Assembly (NCBI GenBank): GCA_025667525.1
Contig: CM046875.1
Span: 433,826,617-433,890,616, forward strand
Source of the DNA: Glebionis coronaria
Taxonomy: Eukaryota; Streptophyta; Magnoliopsida; Asterales; Asteraceae
Direction: 5' to 3'
DNA: 64,000 bases
A program made the translations under genes and the position numbers. This document shows, piece after piece, positions 49,739 to 61,668 of this stretch; position 1 is the first letter of the stretch, and the number at the start of each line of letters is the position of its first letter. The notes under the pieces were generated by a model, which was not told the origin of the DNA, ran no database searches, and saw only the letters and a program-made list of their open reading frames with translations.

Positions 49739-52341
49739 TGTGACAACCCTGGTTTTGAGGTTCGTCACTTAGTTTTATTTTGTGCTAGTTACGTGTCTTT
49801 ACGTGTTTATGTGCTTATTGTTGTGTATAGATTGTGGTGGATATCGTTTTCGGTACGGGGTACCTTGTGAGCGAAACGATGTGTGATGATTTCATGTTCA
49901 TGAGTTCACATGGTAGTGACTATGAAGTGAGATGGTGTTATTTAGTGGTTTTACGTATACGTATATATATTATAGAAAATCGTATTTTTACGATTTACGG
50001 TTTAGCATTTGGAGGTCTCGGATGAGGTAATTAGTCATATGGATATTTTTAGGGATGGTTTTAAGTCATTTAGGACTTAGTTATAAAGTTTATTTCAAAT
50101 TTGAGAGTTTTTATAAAACTGTATATTTTACATCTTTTACGGTAAAACGCGTAAATTTGACTAGTTTTACGGTTTTGTGGTTTTGGAAGCTTTAGGAGCT
50201 GGAATAAATTAAGGAAAATTAAAGTAATATTAATAACATAATAATAAATAATAAAAATAAAAAAAACGAATTTAGGGTTGTTTGGGTCGGTTTAGACGCA
50301 CCAAAGAAGAAAGAAAGAAGGGAAAAGCCCAAAACAGGCCCAATGGACTTGTAATGGGATTAGGGGGCCTTTAGGACTTAACCAAATCCAACTCATAACC
50401 ATAATAATCAGGTTTTTAACCTCCATAACATCTTCTAGTCTAAATTCATCAATGGTGGCCAATTAGGGTTCTTCAAAAATTAGGTTTTCTTCATCTTCTA
50501 TTAATTCAAAGGTAAAACCTTTTTAACCCTTTTCAATTTAATTATTTTAATGATGTCTTAATCATCTTATGATGGATTTAGGTTAGGTTTTAATTAAAAA
50601 CAGTATATTAATCATATTATAATGATTAAATAAATTAGGGCTTCTAATTATAGGGATTAGGGTTAATTAATGAGGTTGATTTTGTTAAACCCGTTTTTAA
50701 AAACTGGGCAGAATTTTAAGTCAATTGTTTTGATCATATCGGGAGTTCTAGGAACATTCAAGATGCGATCCAAGTATCCCTGAAAAGGTAATTGAAGTGG
50801 CTTTCCAATGCAAGAAATGAGAACTAAAATGGAGGTCGGGAAGTGGGTCAAAAACAGGTTACAACAGTCGGAGGTCAAAACAGTTTTGTACACAGCCTGT
50901 TTTCTTTTTAAGTTTTGGGTTTTTTGGGGTACTTAGGGTTGCATTGGGATCTTCTCACGAACATAAAAGATGGGTTATATATTGTAGTGAGTATCTACAC
51001 TTGGGCTAAGATTGTAGTTTAGGGTAAGACCCTCTAATGGTAATGAACTTTTCATACGTTTAAAATCAGTGAATTCTGGATAGGTAGCAATATATACACA
51101 TATATCGGGGCCTTAACAGTAGCTTTAAGGTTAGGGAAAGTGGGAGGTTTTAACTAACATATATAAAAGTGTGAATATTCCTTTTACAGAAACCATGGGT
51201 ATATTTAAGTGGACGTTTGACTTAATGTTTTGAGACCTAAAACTAGGACTGTTTTGTGTAAAATTATGAACGAGATAGCTATTAAACTTAACCAAGTTAG
51301 GGACTTGTTAAGAAAGGGTAATGGGGTGATTAGAACTTAACAATGAGGTAATTATATGGGAATAGGCTAGATGTCCATCATAGGTTGATGAGCCATCTTG
51401 GTGGTTGGTTCAGGTATTGATTGTGTGTTTTTGGTTTGTTAGCTCGTTGCTAAGTGCGAGGACTTGTGAAGAAGCAATCAGGTGAGTTTCATAGTCCCTT
51501 GTTTACTATTGATTTTGACTTCCAGATGGGATGGAAGAGACGATGTGTTGAGTTATTTATAAATTGTTGTTGTGAATGTTTTTATGGTTGTGATGGACTT
51601 GTGTGTACATTATGTGATTAACTGCTATGTGATTCTTGATTGTGTATGATTTGGATCGGGGGAAACGTGCCGTCTCAGTTCTTGTGGTTTGACAAGGTAG
51701 TGGCCTTGTGGTTTGACAAGGTAGTGGCCTTGTGGTTTGACAAGGTAGTGGCCTTGGGATAGGTACATAGTGTGATCATCTATGGTACCATGTTGTTTGG
51801 CAAGGTAGGAGCCTTGGATTTTGGTTTGGTATGATTAATCTTGAATGTTAGTTGTTAATGCATATTTGTAACACATTGTCCATATGTTCTTTTGTTGATG
51901 GTGGTTATTCACAGCTTATAACTGTTTTGGCGTTGGAGTCTAAACCTATGACTCTCACCAACATTATATTGACGTGTTTTAGTGTCTCTTTCAGGTGTGA
52001 ATGTGGTTAAGCGTGAGGATAGAAGTGGCTAGACTTGGATGCCTTAGGATTTCATATAGAAGGAGATTCCCGTTCCTTCTTAGTTTACCTTTATGTTTTT
52101 TCGAAATAGTGATACTGTTGGCACCTATATGTTTGTTTTGTTGTGTTACTTGTTTGTCTTGGGTAAGAGGTAGGACTGTTACCTACTTACCTAGACTCCT
52201 GCATTGTTGAGATATTGTCATGACATTTGTGTCACCATTTTATGACATTTCTTAAATCATTTAGTTATCTCTATAGACACGCTATTGTTGTGATGATATC
52301 CATACGTCGCGCCCCATATTCCGCCATGGTGGGGTGTGACA
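49739..52341 (+). repeat. LTR2 of D (shared)
   Basis: 2603 bp. It is followed at once by another primer site and a second internal region, so it is shared between two units. Nearly identical to LTR1. Confidence 0.88.
51682..51753 (+). repeat. 24-bp minisatellite, three copies, in D LTR2
   Basis: Three uniform units of the LTR1 minisatellite. The copy-number change between the two LTRs is a clean 24-bp step. Confidence 0.92.
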
Positions 52342-52344
52342 GAA

Positions 52345-52356
52345 TGGTATCAGAGA
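52345..52356 (+). other. Primer binding site of D unit 2
   Basis: TGGTATCAGAGA, 3 nt after LTR2, identical to unit 1. Confidence 0.82.
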
Positions 52357-55260
52357 CAATGGTTATAGAGAATTAGGTTGCCTAGTCGCGTAGCCTAGTC
52401 TATAGCTTAAGGGTCCCTGCATATAGGCGTCATAGGAGTATGTGTGCATTTTATAATAATTGATGTGTTTGGATGTTATTTATTGCGATGTTTTGACTAG
52501 TATGAATTGAACCGTAGTATGTTCATACTTAGTCACATGTTATTTTCTTTTCGAGTTTGTGACTAGTGCGGGTTGAACCATAATCGTCCACGCTAGTCAC
52601 TATTGTATTTTGCTTAAATTGTACGTTAAAGTACATAATTTAGTACAAGGTAGTTTCTATCTTATATCGAGTTATCTTACATACCTGAGGTATGTTATTT
52701 TTCTTTTGATGTTTAAGTCATGTTCCCTAAGAATCGTGTGGTGGTTCGAGTTACTAGGAGTAGGTGGATAGGAAGGGTTTTAAGCTGTTTCCACTCTTAC
52801 GGGCAACATGACTTATAACTGATTATGTTTTCGTTTTTGATTTAGTCTAGGCTGTTTTAGCTAGACTATGGATTTCTGTATTCCAAGAGTTTATTATGTT
52901 ATTTTTATAGATGGAGTTTTGGACCTTATTGGTTATGTGGTTATGAGCTTATGTGAGTAGATAGATTTATGTGTTATATGTTGTATTGATTCTTATAAGT
53001 GTCATCATAGGAGGGAGTGCATTGGGGAAAGGGTAATTGTATAAGTATGGTGGCCAACATAGTTATACAAGTACCACAACTTCAATGGGTTCTCAAGTAT
53101 GATTGCATGAAAGAGGGTTAATACATGCTTGTATATGATGAGATGTAGAATTTGGGTATACGTATATATATGGGTTTATGTAACGGCTGCCTACGATATG
53201 GCTATATTATTAGTGTGTTATATGTTTTGAGTTATAGTCGTGTTGTGTGATGATGAGGTCACACGATATGGGTTGGTTTTGGTATTGGGTTTTGTGCCCT
53301 GTTGTGGCATGGTGAGATGGTGAGAAGGTGATTACTCGTATGAAAAAACGATCGTATAAAGTGATCGATTGACTTGACATGTATGATAACGAGTATGTTT
53401 GGGATATCCGATAGGTATACATACGCGGATGTATATATACTAATAGATGTTATGTTAAGATTTACGGTCGTTCAGTAGTTATTATAAATTGAACGTACCT
53501 AGTACTCTCTTGTGTTTAAACAATTTATTAGTGCTCGAGTTTGGTGGAGTCTCAACGACGTTTTGAATTTTTTTTTTTGAAGTGTGTCTTGTAGCGTATT
53601 CTTTGAGTTTCGTATTTCACGTGTACGTTTTAAAATGGTGTTCTTGGTTTTAAGTCTATTGAAATAACTTGGGATTTCTTTTGAGATAATGAAATCTTTT
53701 GTGTTGGGTCTTGCATTTCTTTTGGGTCGGTATATATTGAGAAAAAGGGGGACTTGGAAATCTGTTATAGGGTTAGATAGTTGGTTGTATTCGGTAAAAT
53801 AAGGGTAAGGTGTTGGAGTCATGTTTGAAACAAGATGCAACGTAAGATTTCTTTTAATCGACACTTATTTATTTCAAATTTTAAAAGACTTTCTTTGAAA
53901 TAAAGCAAAGTAAAAATTTCTTTCTACCTACATAGTTTATATAATTGAGTTTGACCGATTTATGTCATTTTTAATTATTTATACAAGGTTAAATTGAGTT
54001 TATGAAGATTTCACATACAATCATATCTGTCATTTAAAAGGATTGCATTAATCACTAAGTTTATTCTTTAGTTTTTAAAACAACTAGTATAAAATTGTTT
54101 TGGTCATAACTTGTTCGTTTTTAGAGCTTTTTGAGTGATTCAAAAGACAAAAATTATGTACTCGGAACGTACTTTTCAAATACTCAGAATGTATAGTCAT
54201 GGGAGGTCAGTAACATAGCCTGAATTATTGTACAAGTGTCAGGTTAAAGGTTGAGTTTGAATAGTAGTTTATTTTTATGATTTGGGATGCACGGGATACC
54301 TAGTTTTCGAGTTGAGTTTTGAATTCGTCAAGAGGGTTGTTTGTAGATTGTTTGAGTCACATAGATGTAGGAGGTAATAATAAATATATAAAAAAGGATA
54401 TATATTCTTTTGGAAAGGTCGGTCTTTTGCACGGTTTAAATAATATGTCGCGGGGCGTAATATGTTTTGGTTGCTATTGGGTATTTCTTGGATTATTTTT
54501 CGTTGTCATGGGTCATTTTGAATTGATACACGTCTTGGGTTTGAGTTTTCTTTTGAGTCTCGTGGTTTTTGACTTGTTTTAACTGGTGCACATGAAATGT
54601 CGTTAGTTATCCGTGGGTTGATTCGTTGATCGTATCTGATGAATTCAGGATGTAGTTTTGGTTTTGTATTGTTCGGGAGCGTTGAGGTAGTCATATGAAA
54701 GACTTGGTCGCGCCTACACGCTTAAGTAGGTGACCATGAGAGAACGGTCAGAATACCCTTAGTGGGGAGGAAAGAGGTTCGTAGACGAACTAATGTGGTC
54801 ATGAGGTCTAATAAGAGTGCCAAGGGAGATGAATAGAGATTTGTGAAATGTATAGATATTAACACAAGTAACGCGCCATAGAGAGTGTTGGAAGGGATAT
54901 TGTTCGTAAGGCATGTATGTTCTCTAAAAAACTTCCTGAAAGTTAGTAGGTTTGCCTATTATTTTGAGGTAGAACCATAAATAGAGCAAGTAGGAGAAGT
55001 GACAGGAGTTGTAGTTAGTGCCTTTCCAAGGCAATTTGTTGATGGAATGATTTAAAAACAAGAGTTGTTAGAAAATGCAACGGATGCAAGGTAAAAGTTG
55101 AGTTGCTTAGTAGTAGATTGGATGTGGAAAGCGGTTGAGTGGTCTGATGAGAGGAAGCATTGGTCTTTTAAAATGCGTACAGAATTATGCAAGTAGAACG
55201 AGGTAAGAATTTATTCGTATTGCCGCTAAGAGAGGGTGCAAAGAGGACATAGTTGAAATT
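52357..55260 (+). other. Leader and decayed gag-side region of D unit 2
   Basis: Second copy of 44883-47780. Differences are mostly single bases and 1-2 nt indels. The plus frame at 54319-54582 opens only because a few stops differ between the copies; it has no recognisable domain. Confidence 0.6.
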
Positions 55261-57028
55261 GCTAAGGATGTTGTATGAACGCTTTGGGTTTACGGTTATG
55301 CATTTGGCTTCGCCAAAGCACTAGCGGATTACATGGAGTCAATGAAGCGAGTGTGCCTGAACGTATATAAATGAGTGGTCATCGGGAGTATCGACGACAT
55401 CTTGATCTACTCAAAGTCTAAGAAGGAGAGTGAGGCGAAGTATGTGTTGGTTTTGAAGTGGAATTATACGGGAGATTTTCAAGTGTGAGTTTTAGTATTA
55501 AGTCTACCATGATGAGTAGTTAGAGATGATGGCATATCATGGAACCAGCAAGGGGCGAAGTGAAGAAGGGTGAGGAAGCATTTTGGAGGCTGAAGAGGTG
55601 GATTGGATAATGAGCCGATCTTGGAATTATCGGAAGGACTGGATGAATTCGCGAAGCATGACGATACGTGGAGCAAGGATTTGGACGCGTACGAGGACGA
55701 CAAAGAAAGGCGATCGCTTATACGTTGCAGGAACTGAAGATTTGGAAGAACTGGATAGACTGAGTTAGTGGAGCTGTGTTGTTATATTTGCCTAGAATGC
55801 TAGAGGCATTTGGTGTACGAGACGTGGAGAATGATCTATACGGATCATGAACGTCTCCAACACATATTCAATCATCTTGATTGAACATTTGTCAAAAGTG
55901 ATGGGTGGAGTTAATTGAAGAAAGAAAAATTGCAAGGCCAAGTACCATCTGGGAAAGGCAAGCGTGATTGATAAGACATGGAATAAGAAAAATGAAGTGA
56001 AGCTGAGACGAACTTGAACTATAGGGATGACGTATTAGGGTGGTTTGGATGAAGGATGTAGGTTACGCAAGTTGAGTTGTCTAAAGCAGTGAACGCGTCA
56101 ACATGTATGTTGCGTGGCTTGGACAATCATGTGGAGAAAAAGGGACGTAGACTATACTTCCTAGATAGATAGGAGTAGCTTAGAAAGGGGGATGTAAGGA
56201 CGAAATTGGGGAAGGTGACGAGAGTTGGGTGATAGTCGATAGACTGACTAATTCATCATATATTTCAAGAGAAATGAGAAGTCACGTAGTTGAGAAGTTA
56301 GAAGGATTGCGTACGAACGTGATGGAATAGAGGGTGTTGCGTAAAAGTTAGCCTAATATGTATGGAATGCCTTATGAAGGGTTATGGCAAGGGAAGAAAT
56401 GATGGGAAGCATCACATCGTGATGTATGGTATGAGTTGAGGAAAAGAAGGAAGTGTGTATAGGAGCTAAGCAAGAATAAAATAGGTCGAGATTGGAAAAG
56501 GAAATGGCACTAATCTATACTGATTGTTTGGGAGGATTAGTATCGATAATCGAATGGATGAGGAGTTATAGGTGTGATATGCCATAGGGACGAAGGGATT
56601 GGTCTAACTGAGATAACCATCCTTTTGAGGATGTGTATAGATCGTAGGTTGATTTGGACTGGAAGAACTAATGGGTATGTGAAAGACCGTCATAGGTCCC
56701 TTCGCAAGGAAATTGGAAATTTTAAGTAGTTTGGGGTACGGACTAAAGGGAGTTTCACCCATTGTAACGGGTGGTATGTTTTGGTAAAATGGAAGAGCTG
56801 ATGTAGAGTTTTGTAGGTCCATTTATGATCTTTGGAAAGATCGGACCAGTAGCTTATGAGCGTAGAATTACCTGGGGGAAATGAGTAGTATACATGTTAT
56901 ATTTCGTGTATTAAGATTGGTAAAGGTTGTCTGAGAATGCATTTTGCATGTACGGTTATTCAGGACTTGTGTTAATAAGAGTCTTTGTTTTATCAAAGAT
57001 CATTTGTGAGATTTATTGACTGTGAGGT
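55261..57028 (+). pseudogene. Decayed gypsy pol of D unit 2, cut by F
   Basis: Second copy of the pol remnant, with the same readable words as unit 1 (IDDILIYSKSK near 55400; integrase C-terminal region near 56830). It shares most stops with unit 1, so both units descend from an already dead copy. F interrupts it at 57028. Confidence 0.8.
57024..57028. other. Left target site duplication of F (GAGGT)
   Basis: Candidate 5-bp duplication. The empty site in unit 1 reads TGTGAGGTCAAGAG at 49548-49561. The right copy is outside the window. Confidence 0.7.
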
Positions 57029-57029
57029 T

Positions 57030-57059
57030 GATGAGACTGCTTTTATACATAGTCTCATC
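57030..57059 (+). other. Terminal hairpin of the F LTR
   Basis: GATGAGACT (57030-57038) pairs with AGTCTCATC (57051-57059) over a 12-nt loop. The same stem is in E. Confidence 0.75.
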
Positions 57060-58268
57060 GTCCAATTAGGGCTTAAAATGCATTAAATATCATCAAAATA
57101 CCCAAATATATGCTTGTGTTGGTTGCTTGTGTATTTTAGGTACGAATATTGAGAAAATGACAAAAGATCACAAGAATCAATCAAAAACGAACACGGGAAA
57201 CGAAGCCGTACGATGAACCAAGCCCTAATGAAGAATTTTCCAAAGAAAATCCTTGAAGATTTGAAGAATATTGAAGATTGGTCCTCCATGTTTGAAGAAT
57301 TGACACTTTATACCCTTGTATCTTCATAATTACAAGTTTGGTCCCTAAAGTTTGTCAAAATTACAAAAAGGACCCTTAACTTTGAAGAATTGGCAAATTT
57401 AGTCCCTCAACAAAACTAAATTGTCAATAATGGTCCTCCAAGAAGTCAACAAACAAGTCAAAGCCTTGAAGTTTGAAAACATGCTAAAACCAGTCCTTGG
57501 AATATGAAGAAATTGCATGTTTAGTCCTTGTTTCAAGTTTATAAACAAATTGTGCCAAAAATGACAAGTTTCTAAAGTTAATTACAAAGGAAATGGGATT
57601 ATTAGCTGTTTTATACAAAGTAGAAGAAAGAAGAACCTTGAGGGGGCCAAACTGCCAAGACAACCAAACCTTACCCTCCAACCAGAAGCTTACACGTCAT
57701 ATTACCCACCCAATTACCCAAATACCCTACCCATAACCCAACCCGTGACCCACAACCCACCAGGTTTATTTAATAAACCTGGTCAAATTAGTCAACCTTT
57801 TTTCTCACTAAACATTAAATTTAAATTTAATCACCCCCAATTTGGATTAAAACTTCCCCATTATCCAGATAAACCCTAAAACATACCCAGTTTTAATTAC
57901 CTTGATTTTTAACCCAAACCACAAATTACCTTGGGGGTTTTACTCACAACCCCACTCCCAACACCACAACTCACCCAGATAATGACCCTTGTACCTTTTG
58001 TCCCCTCAACGGCCTACCCACATCACATGAGAAGATGAAGACAAGCTTGGAACAACAATCTAAGGGCTCCAAATCAATCCTTTCTCCCAAAGGAACTCTA
58101 TGAACGTCCAAGATCAACTCTCCAAGTTGGCAACATCACATGGGAGCTTATTGACCAGTTCAAATTCAAAAGACCAAGGGCAGAATTGGGCATTCCACCC
58201 ATTAGGGTTTAGGACTTGATTTTCTTGTATTATTTTATTATGAGCTTCTAGTTAGTTCTAAAGAGCAA

Positions 58269-58276
58269 TATATAAT
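58269..58276 (+). promoter_or_regulatory. Putative TATA box of the F LTR
   Basis: TATATAAT, followed by a pyrimidine-rich GTTCTTTTTTCTCC leader like E's. About 1240 bp into the LTR. Confidence 0.5.
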
Positions 58277-59619
58277 GAGACGTATGTGTCACATTAGTCT
58301 TGTTCTTTTTTCTCCTTTTTTCACAACTTTGTAAGTCCTATTTTTAATGAATGAAAAAGGTGAAAGTTTGTTGATGAGAAGAAAGAGCCATCTCTATTTT
58401 ACATTGTTGCTTGTTTAAATTCCAAGTTTTTACTTTTCAAGTCTTTTTTTTTAAATTTCAGTTTTTGTTCAAAGTTTCTGAAAGTTGGGATTTTTGGGCA
58501 AAAACCTTGTTCAAAGTTTGGTTTTTCAGGTTTCTAAAGTTGTTATATGAGTGTTTAAAAGGAAGTATAAGGAAGTTTGTGAAAAGGTTTTAAAAAAAAG
58601 AGAGAAAGATAAAAAAATCAGATTGCATATTGTGCTTGTGTTTCAAGTTTTCTCTTAGCAGGTATTGATTTTGTTTGTTCAAGAGTTCTGCATAGGCCCC
58701 AGCATATAAGGAGGTGGCAAAGCAGCCACTAAGGGTCCTGGATGTAGGACCCTTAAGGTATTTCCTTGTTTCTCTTTTCATTTTTTTAGTTTCTGAAAAA
58801 TCTTGATGTTTTTGTGATTTGGCTTGAAATCTGGTTAAGTGTTGTTTGAATTATTGGATATTGCTCATTTTGCTTGTTATGCATGTTTAGAGTAATCTAA
58901 ATCAGTTTGAGTGTGTTTTGAAAAGATTTGGTTTGTAAAAATTGCATTTCAGAACTTTAAGGGGTGTTTGGATTTGCAAATTACTTGAGTTTGTTTGATT
59001 AATTATGGGTTAAAACCTGTTGTAATCCTCTCAATAGTTTTTAATTAGGTCATAGGAGTGCAAGGGTTTCAGTTTAGACAGGTTTTAAAGCAACTTGTAT
59101 GCAAAAACTTTGAAAAATTGATATAAAATCAGTAAACTGCTTGTGTGCCTGTCTTGGTTGAGATTTTTGCCTGAAATCTTGTAATCTGTTAAGAGTTAGG
59201 ATCATATAGGGTTGGTGATTGCTTATAAGTCACTTGGTTGTTAATTGTGCAAGTTATTAAGGTTTAAAATTCAGATTTATGCATGAAATTTATGTTGCTG
59301 TTCACAGACCTGCTTATTGCCTTGATCAGTAACTTTTGTGGCTTATTGGTGCTTATATTGTGTTATGGCTTACTTGTTTTGAGCTTTTCTTGACTCCTTA
59401 TACTCAAAAGGAGTATAAGGGTGCCTTTGTTCCATTAAAATCACCACCAAACATCATAAACCAAGCCCTCTTGGTTTAACTTCACAAGTGAAGAAGGTTC
59501 ACTTGTGTTCATCAGTCAACAAACCTAACTGGGCACGTTTTTGCTCAAAACTTGATTCAATCCTTGTTAATATTTGATTTGGTTTGTGTTTTAGTGTTTA
59601 AATAGGTCACTGGATTGAG

Positions 59620-59740
59620 TTTAAAAAAAAAAAAAAAAAATTTTGCAAAAAGTTCACCCTGCCTGGACTCGAACACGCGACCTTGCGTACCAAGGAGTAG
59701 CGTGCTTACCAGTGATCTAGATGACTTTTTACGTTCATAC
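59620..59740 (-). other. tRNA-like segment with T-run in the F LTR
   Basis: The minus strand reads, in order, ATCTAGATCACTGGTAAGC (box A-like), CCTTG-GTACG-CAAGG (a short anticodon-arm-like stem), GTGTTCGAGTCC (box B-like), then CAGGCAGGG and a long T run (complement of the A run at 59622-59640). Loop sizes are wrong for a functional tRNA. A tRNA-derived or SINE-like relic, or a chance Pol III promoter, are the options. E has a related, more decayed block. Confidence 0.5.
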
Positions 59741-60918
59741 ATCATTTCATTAGTTATTTAAGGTGATTTGTTTTTGTGCTTATTTAAGTTAACAGCTTTT
59801 TAATAAGCTGTTTCTAGCTTATTTTCTTAGGCTTTTTAAGGTTTAGCATTTTTCCTAGGATTGTATAAGGGTGTTTGACTTTTCTGAGCAAAAAGTAAAT
59901 TTTTCCCTTTATTATTTTATTTATTAGGAATATTTTAAGTTTAATTTTTAGAAAGTCTTTTAAAAATAGTGAAAAGTAATTTAAAAATCTGGAAAAATAA
60001 TTTTTAGGTTTTTAATCAAACTTTTGAGGTTTACAGCTTATTAGGTTTTCAATTTAGCTTATTTTTAATTTTATAGGATTTTAGGGTTTTTAAGCAACTT
60101 TAAAATCTAATATAAAATTATTAAATAGGTTTCAGAAAATTTGGTTTGCATTTTTGTTTTAGTTACATTATTTAGGATTTTTGGGAATTTTTTTAGAATT
60201 TATTTACAAACTTTTTATTTTTTTGAATATTTTAATATTATTTTATTATTAAAAATTGAAGTTTTATTTTTTCTAGTTTTTTCATTTTTCCTAGGTTAAG
60301 GACATTAAATTAGGAGTTTTGTCACTTTCCAAATATTTTTTAGACTTTTCATTTAATTTCTAGAATTAATTTAAGATTCAATACATTTTAATAGTTTTTA
60401 AGTGTTTAAAAATAGTTTAATTTGGTTTTAAAATTTTTAAAAACAGTTTTTAGCTTAATTAGGATATTTTTGAGGTTTACAAGCTATAAAATCTTGTTTA
60501 GGGCTTTTTAATAATTAAAAGTGATTTTTAGGGCTTTAATTAGCATTAAAAAGTCATTATTTAATTAATTAAAAGGTTTTAGCAAGTTTGGATTTTTTGT
60601 AAACTCTTAGAATATTATTGGGGATTTTTAGGAATTTTTAGGAATTTTTAGGTTAAAATTTTAATTTTGGCACTGTTTACGCCTTTTTCGTCGTAGTTTA
60701 ATTCATTTTCGTAACCGTCTTTCTCTTCTAATCCCATTTCTTTCTCAATCAATGTAATCACAAACATTAATCAACTCTTAACACAACGCACTTGCCTCCT
60801 TGGGAAACGAACTTGGACTTCACTTGGGTCATTAGTGCTCGGTTTTCCTAAACCGACACTTAATACTACCACTATTTGTCATCCTTTTTCTAAAGGGTAC
60901 AAAAACACTACATCATTT

Positions 60919-60936
60919 TGGCGCCGCTGCCGGGGA
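60919..60936 (+). other. Primer binding site of F (tRNA-Asp type)
   Basis: TGGCGCCGCTGCCGGGGA, 3 nt after the LTR. It matches the complement of a plant tRNA-Asp 3' end (TGGCGCCGTTGCCGGGGA) at 17 of 18 bases; tRNA-Asp priming is a known Athila trait. Confidence 0.85.
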
Positions 60937-61668
60937 GGCGTGTTGTGTTTTGGTTGAACCATTGTTGTTTTTTATATATAGCCATAAAAGTAATTGTATT
61001 AGTAGCACTCTACTAATACGTATTATCGGTTTTTCGTTTTTTTTTGTTAATACTATTACTATATTGTATACGTAGAACAATAAATTTACAAGTACTCCAA
61101 ATACGTGAGAAATCACAACCTTGACTTGGGAGGTCATTACCCAATCATTGTATTCAAATCTCAAACCAAAGAAAAAGGCAAAAATAGATAAATACTTTCG
61201 AGAAGCTCGATTTTGAGAAATACAAACTATAAGGTGGGTATAAGGCGGTTGTATTTCACGACCTAAAGGAAAAAGGCTCTTAAGTGCTTCGCGCCGCCTC
61301 GTTTCCTCCGCTTGCTTGTGCGTATTTTGATTTTGAAAGCTAATCGAGGGTTTTGCCGCCCAAAGTATTACTAAGTATCATATATATTTTCTTGGTTTCT
61401 ATTGATTAAACCCTCTTGAACGATTTGGTGTCCCACCATCGTTCTAAAGTCATCGAAGGCGTTCACTTCACGTGATCCTTTTCATTCCTTGAGGCTTCTT
61501 TAATCGAGAGATTTGATTAAGGAGGAGATTTGTAGATTTGTGTCTACTAATACATTCCAAAAATCCAAAAAAGATAAAAACAATCAAAAACCACACAAAA
61601 AAAAATTGAAAAAGTAAAAACACCAAAAAGAATCTTCTTTGCTCGCCTTCTCGTTGTACGTGACGTTT
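60937..61668 (+). other. Leader of F genomic RNA
   Basis: About 730 nt between the primer site and the gag ATG, expected to hold the packaging signal. No upstream frame of note; A-rich before the ATG. Confidence 0.65.

Larger units (their letters stand above)
42242..57028 (+). mobile_element. Element D: gypsy-like LTR-sharing tandem array, interrupted by F
   Basis: Plus-strand order is LTR1 (42242-44867), internal 1 (44868-49738), LTR2 (49739-52341), internal 2 (52342-57028, cut by F). The repeat period is about 7.48 kb and the copies are almost identical by eye. LTR and primer site are homologous to A and B; the internal region keeps recognisable but broken pol. D starts head-to-head with B's LTR stub. 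Confidence 0.85.
57029..60915 (+). repeat. 5' LTR of F
   Basis: 3887 bp, TGATGAG ... CTACATCA, with complementary 5-bp tips. Family member of 535-4519 by matching tip, TATA/leader zone, tRNA-like block and end zone. Small frames inside (57083-57289, 58411-58593 and others) have no gene character. Confidence 0.9.

Noticed and set aside
59650..59740. A functional tRNA gene on the minus strand
   Set aside because: Anticodon loop and arm spacing do not fit; only box A/B-like parts are present.
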